Shown: piece after piece, positions 9,334-17,138 of the stretch
How positions within the stretch are numbered: the first letter of the stretch is position 1
How the letters are laid out: every line of letters starts with the position of its first letter
Source: JAHRVQ01 sp963976815
Lineage (GTDB): Bacteria; Pseudomonadota; Gammaproteobacteria; Pseudomonadales; Azotimanducaceae
DNA length: 64,000 nucleotides
Direction of reading: 5' to 3'
NCBI GenBank assembly: GCA_963976815.1
Contig: CAXBLU010000007.1
Coordinates: 62,001-126,000 of the forward strand
Program-made: the position numbers and the translations under genes
The notes under the pieces: generated by a model
What the model saw: the letters and a program-made list of their open reading frames with translations, nothing else
Told to the model about the DNA's origin: nothing
The model's database searches: none

Positions 9334-10365
9334 ATGTCTGAAACAATCTTAGAAGTACAAAACCTGACGGTCGAATTTGCAACCTACGGCGGCAACGTTA
9401 AAGCAGTAAGAGGCGTGGATTTTCACGTTCAACAGGGCGAGACTCTTGCCATTGTAGGAGAATCGGGCTGCGGCAAGTCCGTTACGGTTCAATCAATTAT
9501 GGGCATTATCCCTATGCCTCCCGGTAAGATCACTGCCGGCAGTGCAAAATTGAAAGGCAAAGAAATTCTTGGCTTGAGTGCCCGTGAAGCTAATAAGTTT
9601 CGCGGCGTAGAAATCGGCATGATTTTCCAGGACCCCATGACCTCACTCAATCCTACCATGACCATTGGCGATCAGATTGCCGAAACGCTTATGGTGCACA
9701 GGAATGTCTCCAAGGCGGAGGGCCGCAGAAAAGCAATCTCGTTACTCGAAAAAACCCACATTCCGGAAGCCGAAAAACGCGCGGCACAATATCCCTTCGA
9801 GTTCTCCGGCGGGATGTTACAGCGGGCAATGATTGCCCAGAGTTTAGCTTGCAATCCAACCATCCTAATTGCCGACGAACCCACCACGGCGCTGGACGTC
9901 ACCATCCAAGCACAAATTCTCGAACTCATGCAGGAACTGCAACGAACGGAAAATATGTCCATTATCCTCATCACCCACGATCTCGCCGTTGTTGCCAAGA
10001 TGGCAGATAGAGTTGCTGTGATGTATGCGGGTCAGGTCATCGAAACAGGCACGGTGAACGATATTTTTTATCGATCAGCTCATCCCTACACACTGGGACT
10101 AAAAGTTGCGATGCCGTCTAATCAGTCTGACCGCAACAAAAGATTAACGCCTATCGAAGGCAGCCCACCTGACCTGTTTTCTCCGCCAAAAGGCTGCGGA
10201 TATTTTGCTCGGTGTCCCAATGCGATGAAACTCTGTGAAGACCATCAACCGCCTGAACAAATAATTGCAAAAGAATCGAACCACACATCCCGGTGTTGGT
10301 TACAACACCCTGACGCTCCCAGTGTTGACGGACTGCATCAACCGGAGGCCGCCCATGCTGGTTAG
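9334..10365 (+). CDS. oppD: Oligopeptide ABC transporter ATP-binding protein (OppD)
   Basis: A 343-residue cytoplasmic ATPase of the Opp/Dpp family. The Walker A motif is GESGCGKS, the Q-loop is MIFQDPMTSLNP, the ABC signature is FSGGMLQRAMIAQ, Walker B is ILIADEPTTALD and the switch histidine is in ITHDLAVV. The C-terminal oligopeptide-family extension has a cysteine set (CGYFARCPNAMKLC, plus a later C) that in related proteins binds an iron-sulphur cluster. It starts two bases after the oppC stop and overlaps oppF by 11 bp. Confidence 0.96.
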   Translation: MSETILEVQNLTVEFATYGGNVKAVRGVDFHVQQGETLAIVGESGCGKSVTVQSIMGIIPMPPGKITAGSAKLKGKEILGLSAREANKFRGVEIGMIFQDPMTSLNPTMTIGDQIAETLMVHRNVSKAEGRRKAISLLEKTHIPEAEKRAAQYPFEFSGGMLQRAMIAQSLACNPTILIADEPTTALDVTIQAQILELMQELQRTENMSIILITHDLAVVAKMADRVAVMYAGQVIETGTVNDIFYRSAHPYTLGLKVAMPSNQSDRNKRLTPIEGSPPDLFSPPKGCGYFARCPNAMKLCEDHQPPEQIIAKESNHTSRCWLQHPDAPSVDGLHQPEAAHAG

Positions 10366-11305
10366 AACCGAGAACCTTAAGAAGCATTTCCAGATTGGTC
10401 GCAATCAAACGTTGCACGCCCTCGATGGCATCACACTCGAGATTGCGGAAAATGAAATTGTTGGCCTTGTTGGCGAGAGCGGTTCCGGCAAATCAACCTT
10501 CGGCAAAACCCTGGTTGGCTTGCACAATCGCACCAGCGGCGCGGCCTATTTCAGAGATGAATTGCTGCCGGCAAAGTTCTCTGCTGCGGATCATTTGCAC
10601 TATTCAAAACAACTACAAATGATCTTTCAGGACCCCTACTCTTCATTGAACCCGCGAATGACAATACTTGATGTGGTGGGTGAGGGGCTTCAAATTCAGG
10701 GGCAACATTCTCGCTCACAAATCAAAGAAGAAGTTGCTGATTGGCTGAATAAAGTGGGCCTCAACTCAGATCATATGTCCCGCTATCCCCACGAATTTTC
10801 AGGAGGACAGCGGCAACGCATCGGCATCGCAAGGGCCATGATTATTCAACCGAAATTTGTTGTCTGTGACGAGCCAATTTCAGCTCTGGATGTGTCTGTT
10901 CAAGCCCAGGTAGTTAACCTGCTTGAGGAACTACAACAATCATTGGGCCTGACGATGCTATTCATTGCACACGACTTGTCTATGGTGCGATATGTATCCG
11001 ATCGTATGGCTGTGATGTATCTAGGTTGTCTTGTTGAAAGCGGTCCATCGGATGAGGTGTTTTTTGACCCCCAGCATCCCTATACACAGCTATTGATTGA
11101 ATCAAATCCCGAACCTGATCCCGAACACGAGCGATCTCGTCAACATATTCCAATTCGCGGAGAAATTTCCTCGCCGGTAAATGTTTCCGCGGGCTGTCGC
11201 TTTGCAGATCGCTGCCCAAAAGCGCTAGATCATTGCAAGACCGTCACACCGAAGGTGACAAAAATATCACCCGACCGCCTCGTTGCCTGCCATCTATTTG
11301 AATAA
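10355..11305 (+). CDS. oppF: Oligopeptide ABC transporter ATP-binding protein (OppF)
   Basis: A 316-residue ATPase, partner of OppD. I chose the ATG at 10355 because GGAGG lies just upstream and the product then begins with the usual LVRTENLKKHFQIG; the open frame extends back into oppD. The Walker A motif is GESGSGKST, the Q-loop MIFQDPYSSLNPRMTI, the signature FSGGQRQRIGIARA, Walker B FVVCDEPISALDVS and the switch histidine IAHDLSMV. The C-terminal extension has CRFADRCPKALDHC, again a cysteine cluster. It is the last gene of the opp operon. Confidence 0.95.
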   Translation: MLVRTENLKKHFQIGRNQTLHALDGITLEIAENEIVGLVGESGSGKSTFGKTLVGLHNRTSGAAYFRDELLPAKFSAADHLHYSKQLQMIFQDPYSSLNPRMTILDVVGEGLQIQGQHSRSQIKEEVADWLNKVGLNSDHMSRYPHEFSGGQRQRIGIARAMIIQPKFVVCDEPISALDVSVQAQVVNLLEELQQSLGLTMLFIAHDLSMVRYVSDRMAVMYLGCLVESGPSDEVFFDPQHPYTQLLIESNPEPDPEHERSRQHIPIRGEISSPVNVSAGCRFADRCPKALDHCKTVTPKVTKISPDRLVACHLFE

Positions 11306-11306
11306 G

Positions 11307-11353
11307 CTGGTATTTAAAAAGCCGGGGATTTAAATAGCCCAGCGCAATACCAG
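11307..11353. repeat. Inverted repeat between convergent oppF and NUDIX gene
   Basis: Arms CTGGTATT (11307-11314) and AATACCAG (11346-11353) match perfectly around a 31-base loop. It sits where the two convergent transcripts meet. There is no T-run, so a role as terminator is only possible. Confidence 0.35.
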
Positions 11354-11360
11354 TAGGGCG

Positions 11361-11903
11361 CTAGTTCAAAAATTGAGTGGTTTTCCGCACCATGCGCAAT
11401 ACGGATTCTTCCTGAGTGTAGTCCGACATATCATTGAGGCTAATCCAACTCAAGTCATGGGACTCATCACTGACAATGTAGGTTTCATCCTGAGCCTGGA
11501 GCAGGAATCGGCAATCATAATGAAAATGCTCCGGCACACCTTTTCTTTCGGGGATCGAATGGATATCAATATCAAAAATTTGTGGCGTGATCGTTTCCAA
11601 ACGGACAATTCCTGACTCTTCTTCTGCTTCACGCTCAGCCACCCGCTGGACATTGGCATCACCATCAGCATGACCACCTAATTGCACCCAGATATTGAGT
11701 TTCTTATGGTGGGTGAGCAATGCCTTTTTTCCCGTGCTATCCAGGATCCAAGCGGAACCTGTGATATGACCTTCCAGGAGTTCCCGCGAAAAACAGTTCT
11801 GATTGTTTTCAACAAACGCGGTTATGCGGGCAACTGTTGCGCTCTCATCGGGGTGTTTTCTCCCATAGGCAGCAAACAATTCAAGGATAGGCTGACGATG
11901 CAT
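11361..11903 (-). CDS. NUDIX hydrolase
   Basis: A 180-residue NUDIX protein. The NUDIX helix is at about 76-98: GHADGDANVQRVAEREAEEE followed by SGI fits Gx5Ex7REUxEExGU except that the first Glu is Ala; the catalytic REAEEE core is intact. The N-terminal ~40 residues (CFSRELLEGHITGSAWIL) match a subgroup where the fold begins with a short helical extension. The substrate cannot be predicted. It begins 2 nt after the cobT stop and is probably co-transcribed with cobS-cobT. The preceding WVQLGGHADG stretch supports a soluble cytoplasmic enzyme. Confidence 0.88.
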   Translation of the reverse strand: MHRQPILELFAAYGRKHPDESATVARITAFVENNQNCFSRELLEGHITGSAWILDSTGKKALLTHHKKLNIWVQLGGHADGDANVQRVAEREAEEESGIVRLETITPQIFDIDIHSIPERKGVPEHFHYDCRFLLQAQDETYIVSDESHDLSWISLNDMSDYTQEESVLRMVRKTTQFLN

Positions 11904-11905
11904 TG

Positions 11906-13747
11906 CTACTGTATTTGCTCAGCGCGAACCGGACCTAGTTTCTTGTTGGACTCTTCATCAAACAGATCCACAAGCTGCTCCGTCATCGCATCACCTAATT
12001 GCTCCGCATCGGTAATAGTGACCGCTCGGCGATAATGGTGAGTCACATCATGGCCAATACCAATTGCAACTAGTTCAACGGGTGACCAGTTCTCAATTCG
12101 ATCAATGGCGTATTTCAAATGTTGCTCAAGATAGTTACTCGGATTTACCAGCAACGTGCTGTTATCAACGGGCAAACCATCTGAGATGACCATTAAAATT
12201 TTACGATCCTCGGGTCGCCCAACAATTCTGTTATGGGCCCAAAGCAACGCTTCACCATCAATATTTTCTTTCAGCAGTTCTTCTCTCATCATCAAACCGA
12301 GGTTACGTCTTGCTCGACGCCAGGGCATATCAGCCGATTTATAGATCAGATGCCTGAGGTCATTTAGCCGTCCGGGCTGCGCCGGCTTGCCCTGTTGCAA
12401 CCAAAGCTCTCGGGATTGCCCCCCTCGCCAGGCACGGGTGGTAAAACCCAATATCTCAACCTTGACGGCACAACGCTCCAGCGTTCGACCTAAAATATCT
12501 GCACACATGGCCGCAATTGTAATCGACCGACCACGCATTGATCCTGAGCTATCAATTAACAACGAGACCACCGTGTCGCGAAATCGAGTGTCTTTTTCTT
12601 GCTTAAATGCGAGCGGAGAAAAGGGATCCATAATAATGCTGGGTAATCGAGATGTGTCCAGCTGGCCCTCTTCCAGATCAAACTCCCAGGTCCGATTCTG
12701 TTGCGCCATTAATTTACGTTGTAGCCGATTGGCGAGTTTGCTAATCACAATCTGAGAATTCTGCAGGTGTTTATCCAGCACCCCGCGAAGTCGCTCAAGT
12801 TCTGCGGGTTCACACAACTCATCCGCAAAAATTGTTTCATCAAACTGCTGGGTAAATGCCTTGTATTCGCTATCTTTTGGTCGATGCCAATTTTGATCAA
12901 TCACCGTATCAGGTGGACCGCCAGCTTCATCCTGGTCGCCTTCAGCCTCGGCCATATCCATGGCTTCCATATCAGCAGGTACTTCGCCTTCAATGGCATC
13001 GGACATATCACCGTCAGCACCCGCATCCTGGTCCGAAGCATCATCACCTGCGTCTGCTTCTACTTCCTGCTCATCTTGCTCCTGATCCTCAGAGTCCCCG
13101 TCGGCATTTTCTTCACCCCAATCTTGAGCAAGCCCAAGATCATCAATCAGTTGCCGGGTGATATCACGGAATGCAGCCTGGTCATGCATTGCATCCTGCA
13201 ACTCATCAAGCCGATCGCCAATGCTCTGGTCTATATGTTCTCGCCACAGCCCAAGGATATGCTCGGCGGTCTCAGGCAGTGGAATCCCTAGTCGTTCTCG
13301 AATCATAAACCCAACAGCTTCGCCAAGGGGCGCCTCGGTTTGATGTTGTATTTTCTGAAACCCCTGACTGATACATCGCGCCTCAAGCTGAGCATTCAGA
13401 TTGTCCTGTACGCCTCGCATCAAATAGGAGCCAATGGACGCAACTCTGGCGTCTTCAACACAGTCATACAATTCCTGGGCGATGCCCACTTCCGGACGAT
13501 GCTTACGATGTTCAATCTCATCGTGAAACCGAACTTTTAAGGCAAACTGATCTGAAGTACCTCGCAAAATGGCGAGCTGCTCTTCAGACAAACTGCTATC
13601 GGGTAAGGGAACGCGCGCGCGGTTACCCTGAATATAAGCCTTACCTCTACCAAAGCTTACATTCAGTTCTTCGTTGCCGGAGATAGCCCTCATAGTTGAG
13701 GTAACGGCTTGTTTAAAAACCTCCGTACTGTCGTCGAGATCTGCCAC
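11906..13747 (-). CDS. cobT: CobT-like cobaltochelatase subunit
   Basis: A 613-residue protein with the CobT layout: a helical N-terminal domain, a very acidic linker at about 210-280 (rich in D/E), and a C-terminal von Willebrand A domain with the MIDAS motif LLIDSSGSMRG near residue 395. CobT is the large AAA-partner subunit of the CobNST aerobic cobaltochelatase, which inserts Co2+ into hydrogenobyrinate diamide. The start is GTG at 13747. It lies 20 nt downstream of cobS in the same operon. No cobN or other cobalamin gene is in the window, and CobST pairs also occur away from B12 loci, so the chelatase role is likely but not proven here. Confidence 0.88.
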   Translation of the reverse strand: MADLDDSTEVFKQAVTSTMRAISGNEELNVSFGRGKAYIQGNRARVPLPDSSLSEEQLAILRGTSDQFALKVRFHDEIEHRKHRPEVGIAQELYDCVEDARVASIGSYLMRGVQDNLNAQLEARCISQGFQKIQHQTEAPLGEAVGFMIRERLGIPLPETAEHILGLWREHIDQSIGDRLDELQDAMHDQAAFRDITRQLIDDLGLAQDWGEENADGDSEDQEQDEQEVEADAGDDASDQDAGADGDMSDAIEGEVPADMEAMDMAEAEGDQDEAGGPPDTVIDQNWHRPKDSEYKAFTQQFDETIFADELCEPAELERLRGVLDKHLQNSQIVISKLANRLQRKLMAQQNRTWEFDLEEGQLDTSRLPSIIMDPFSPLAFKQEKDTRFRDTVVSLLIDSSGSMRGRSITIAAMCADILGRTLERCAVKVEILGFTTRAWRGGQSRELWLQQGKPAQPGRLNDLRHLIYKSADMPWRRARRNLGLMMREELLKENIDGEALLWAHNRIVGRPEDRKILMVISDGLPVDNSTLLVNPSNYLEQHLKYAIDRIENWSPVELVAIGIGHDVTHHYRRAVTITDAEQLGDAMTEQLVDLFDEESNKKLGPVRAEQIQ

Positions 13748-13767
13748 TTGTTTTTGTCTCTATGATT

Positions 13768-14748
13768 TTAAGCAAGTACAACTTTTGAACTAGATTCCGG
13801 TAGCTCTTCACCCATGCAACGCTGGTAGTACTCAGCAACAATGGGGCGCTCGGTTTCATCGCACTTGTTCAGGAAGGTCAACCTAAAGGCAAATCCGTAG
13901 TCATTAAAAATGCGGGCGTTTTCTGCCCACATAATGACGGTCCTTGGCGACATCACAATTGAGATATCACCATTGATAAAGCCCTGTCTTGTCAGTTCAG
14001 CGACCGACACCATGTTGGACAGGGTTTTACGATCAACGTCCTGGATCTTGGAGGCAATAATATCTGTCTCGCTTTCATGGGGAAGATAGTTAAGCGTTGT
14101 CACAATGTTCCAACGGTCCATCTGGCCCTGATTGATCTGTTGTGTACCATGGTACAGGCCAGACGGATCTCCTAGCCCAATAGTATTGGTCGTCGCAAAC
14201 ATTCTAAACGACTGATGTGGGCTGATGACCTTACTCTGGTCAAGCAATGTGAGCTTGCCTTCGACTTCAAGAACACGCTGAATCACAAACATAACGTCCG
14301 GCCGACCCGCATCATATTCATCAAAGACCAGGGCACAGGGTCTTTGCAAAGCCCAGGGCAACAGACCCTCCTTAAATTCGGTGATCTGCTTGCCATCCTG
14401 AAGCACAATCGCATCCTTGCCGATCAGGTCCATACGACTGACATGGCTATCTAAGTTGATACGGATACAAGGCCAGTTAAGTCGCGCGGCCACCTGCTCA
14501 ACGTGAGTAGACTTACCCGTGCCGTGATAACCCTGAATCATGACCCGACGGTTGTGTGCAAAGCCCGCCAGGATCGCCATAGTGGTTTCGTGGTCAAACA
14601 AATAGCTAGGATCAATTGTAGGTACATGTTCTGTGACGTCGGAAAACGCAGGGACCGTAAGATCGACATCCAGGCCAAATACATCTCTAACATTTACTTC
14701 CGTATCTGGAGAATCCATAGTATCCAGGGTTTTAATCGGCTGATTCAT
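13768..14748 (-). CDS. cobS: CobS-like AAA+ ATPase subunit of cobaltochelatase
   Basis: A 326-residue AAA+ ATPase of the MoxR/CobS group. Walker A is GYHGTGKST at 73-81, Walker B is ALVFDEYDAG, and sensor 1 is FATTNTIGLGDPSGLYHGT. The N-terminal zinc-finger-like part VRDVFGLDVDLTVPAFS matches CobS proteins. It forms the ATPase ring that powers CobN with CobT, encoded directly downstream. ATG at 14748 follows AAGGCAG. The gene is divergent from the histidine phosphatase at 14991 with a ~240-bp intergenic region. Confidence 0.92.
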   Translation of the reverse strand: MNQPIKTLDTMDSPDTEVNVRDVFGLDVDLTVPAFSDVTEHVPTIDPSYLFDHETTMAILAGFAHNRRVMIQGYHGTGKSTHVEQVAARLNWPCIRINLDSHVSRMDLIGKDAIVLQDGKQITEFKEGLLPWALQRPCALVFDEYDAGRPDVMFVIQRVLEVEGKLTLLDQSKVISPHQSFRMFATTNTIGLGDPSGLYHGTQQINQGQMDRWNIVTTLNYLPHESETDIIASKIQDVDRKTLSNMVSVAELTRQGFINGDISIVMSPRTVIMWAENARIFNDYGFAFRLTFLNKCDETERPIVAEYYQRCMGEELPESSSKVVLA

Positions 14749-14990
14749 AGCACTGCCTTATCCGGTAAATATTTTGCGTAGTGTGGTTTACAAGCAATCA
14801 AAAAATAAAAACCCACTGCCAACATAGCGAATCGCGAAGAAAACGATCAGTCTGCCGGGCCGCGGGAGGCCCAAAGAATAGCGGTAATGAATATAAATTA
14901 CCAACCGGTCGGTTTTCTTTGCCTGGATGGCGCACACAGATTTCCAGCAAATGAATTGGACCCCGATAGCAGGTAACAAGGACCTTTAAT

Positions 14991-15539
14991 ATGGCACTTA
15001 TTTATATCGTCCGGCATGGCAAAGCAGCCGCTGGATTTACCGACAACGCAGACCCTGGGCTAGATGAACTCGGCAGATCCCAGGCAGAAGCAGCAGCCAA
15101 TGCTTTAACACAGTTTCTACCACTCAATATCGTCTCAAGCCCCTTGCTACGGGCTCAGGAGACTGCACAACCGTTCGCGGCTCAAACTGGACAATCTGTG
15201 ACAATCGAATCTCGCATTGCCGAAATTCCTTCGCCTGGTCTGAGCCTCACTGATCGAGGTCCCTGGCTACAAGCAGTTATGGCCGGCCATTGGTCCGAGC
15301 AATCCGCTGACCTTCAAAGCTGGAGAAGATCGCTCCAACAATGTCTTCTAGAAGTAAGCGAGGATACTGTAATGTTTTCTCACTTTGTTGCAATTAACAC
15401 TGCACTGGGGCTGGCAACAAATTCCGACCAGGTCATGCTGACTAGACCGGATAATGGATCAATTACTGTCTTGAACAATGGGCAGGGTGTTTTAAGTCTC
15501 GTCACCAAAGGGGTAGAGGCTAGTACGAAGGTGAACTAA
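14991..15539 (+). CDS. Histidine phosphatase superfamily protein (SixA-like)
   Basis: A 182-residue phosphoglycerate-mutase-type phosphatase. The catalytic RHG motif is IVRHGKAAAGF at residues 6-16, and the second histidine is in MFSHFVAINTALG. The length and the DELGRSQAEAAANAL stretch resemble the phosphohistidine phosphatase SixA. An AGGA ribosome site precedes the ATG. Its last 20 bp overlap the convergent holA gene. The substrate (phosphohistidine or small phosphate ester) is unknown. Confidence 0.88.
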   Translation: MALIYIVRHGKAAAGFTDNADPGLDELGRSQAEAAANALTQFLPLNIVSSPLLRAQETAQPFAAQTGQSVTIESRIAEIPSPGLSLTDRGPWLQAVMAGHWSEQSADLQSWRRSLQQCLLEVSEDTVMFSHFVAINTALGLATNSDQVMLTRPDNGSITVLNNGQGVLSLVTKGVEASTKVN

Positions 15540-16539
15540 CACCGGCGAGGGCAAGAAAGCCAGATTCAAGGGGGATCCAGGGGTCCCCTTTACTGATGCC
15601 TTTAACCCTCGCATCAACTTCCGCAGCACTGCCCAGACAACCGAACAGATCTCGACGGCTACGCTGTTGTAGACATTTCCCGACGATTGCCTTGCGCTTA
15701 TCCCAGACACGAAATTTTTGATAGACCGACGCCGTTGCTTGTCCCGAATCCAGCGCTTCGGTCATTTTTAGGAGATTGCGGACCTCCCGGGCAAACATCA
15801 AATTCACATACAATATTTCGACACCCTCACCCTTCAGCCCCTGAAGCATTCGAAGTGTTTGCCGGCGATCCTGACCAACCGCTGTATCAATCAAGCCAAA
15901 CACATCAAATCGGGTATTGTCCGCAACACTGCTCATGACCAGTTTTGCGTCAACGTTGCCATCCGGTGACAACAACTTTAGCCGTTCAATTTCCTGCGCA
16001 GCGGCAAGCAAATTGCCTTCAAGCCTGTCGATCATCACTTGTATAGCGCCGCGATCAGCTTTTAGCCCGTTTGCCTGCATTCGTTGACCAATCCAGCGGG
16101 GCAGCTCCTTTTTGTCTACAGGCCAGACCTGGACAAAAACCCCTTTAGCATCTAGCGCTTTAAACCATTTGCTACGCTGGGCTGCCTGATCCAGCTTCGG
16201 CAAAACCAGTAGCATTGTTGTCCCCTCGGCGGGTTGATCTATATAGCTAATGAGCGCCTTGGCACCCTTATCACCGGGTTTGCCATTAGGCATCCGAAGC
16301 TCAAGAATCTTTTCTTCCGCGAATAGACTCATGCTGTTCGCAGAGAACAACACCTCTTCCCAGTCGAAGGAAGCATCAACATGGAATAACTCTCGCTCCA
16401 GATAACCTTTCTTTTTGAGTTGCTTGCGGATGCCCTCTAGAAGCTCCTGAATCAGCAATGGCTCATCGCCACTCACCATATAAACCGGGCTGACCGATTT
16501 ATTCAGATGGGCGCTGAGCTTATCGGGATATACCTTCAT
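15520..16539 (-). CDS. holA: DNA polymerase III subunit delta
   Basis: A 339-residue clamp-loader delta subunit, close to the ~343 of E. coli HolA. The N-terminus KVYPDKLSAHLNKSVSPVYMVSGDEPLLIQELL is characteristic, followed by a degenerate AAA+ fold and a C-terminal helical collar (ARFKVWDKR-like VYQKFRVWDKRKAIVG). Its ATG overlaps the lptE stop (ATGA), so it belongs to the leuS-lptE-holA operon, a conserved arrangement in gammaproteobacteria. Confidence 0.96.
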   Translation of the reverse strand: MKVYPDKLSAHLNKSVSPVYMVSGDEPLLIQELLEGIRKQLKKKGYLERELFHVDASFDWEEVLFSANSMSLFAEEKILELRMPNGKPGDKGAKALISYIDQPAEGTTMLLVLPKLDQAAQRSKWFKALDAKGVFVQVWPVDKKELPRWIGQRMQANGLKADRGAIQVMIDRLEGNLLAAAQEIERLKLLSPDGNVDAKLVMSSVADNTRFDVFGLIDTAVGQDRRQTLRMLQGLKGEGVEILYVNLMFAREVRNLLKMTEALDSGQATASVYQKFRVWDKRKAIVGKCLQQRSRRDLFGCLGSAAEVDARVKGISKGDPWIPLESGFLALAGVSSPSY

Positions 16540-17138
16540 GTCTCACTAGGCGTTTCGCTAGGCTTGTCGTTGGGTTTGTCACTAAGTGCGTCTTCGGCAG
16601 TAGTGCTAGAAGTAGTGCCAGAGTTATTGTCGGGCACAATGTTCGCATTTTGATTACGCAATGTTGCACTGAACCGCCGTACCAATTGACCGGCAATATC
16701 CTGTCGCATCTCTTCCACCAGAACTGACTCTTCTTCCGCGTTGCCGACAAAGTTACTAGTATCAAAGGAATAGATCCTTTCCGCCGTCAAAGCAGTATCT
16801 GGAATCAGTTCTTTTCCCTGGGCTGACACCACAGAAAAAACCGCCTGAACCCTGACCTCATACTCTGAAACAGTAATATTCCCCGAACTTGCGACCGGCC
16901 TTCGGCTTGTGGTTTCCGAAGACAAGCGAATCATATACTCGGCGTCATTGGTTGGATTAACTTCGACACCAATGCTTTTTAAAGTATCTTCCAACTCGTC
17001 CGCGAGTTCACTGCGACTATTGGACGCCAGAATTGATACGCTTTCTACCGAGAGGTCATAACCACCTGATCCACGTAATTGAAACCCACAGCTTGATAGC
17101 AGCAGGGCGATGAAGCCAACAATAAGTAAACGCATCAA
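16536..17138 (-). CDS. lptE: LPS-assembly lipoprotein LptE
   Basis: A 200-residue outer-membrane lipoprotein that plugs the LptD translocon and delivers LPS to the cell surface. The signal peptide ends in the lipobox LLSSC (Cys16), followed by the hallmark GFQLRGSG. The central domain contains YEVRVQAVFSV and the C-terminal part RQDIAGQLVRRFSATLRN. The last ~35 residues are Ser/Thr/Asp-rich and low-complexity. Its ATG overlaps the leuS stop by four bases, and its stop overlaps holA in the same way. Confidence 0.95.
   Translation of the reverse strand: MMRLLIVGFIALLLSSCGFQLRGSGGYDLSVESVSILASNSRSELADELEDTLKSIGVEVNPTNDAEYMIRLSSETTSRRPVASSGNITVSEYEVRVQAVFSVVSAQGKELIPDTALTAERIYSFDTSNFVGNAEEESVLVEEMRQDIAGQLVRRFSATLRNQNANIVPDNNSGTTSSTTAEDALSDKPNDKPSETPSET

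Noticed and set aside
12387..13540. Plus-strand frames opposite cobT
   Set aside because: They overlap a clearly identified CobT and have low-complexity products.
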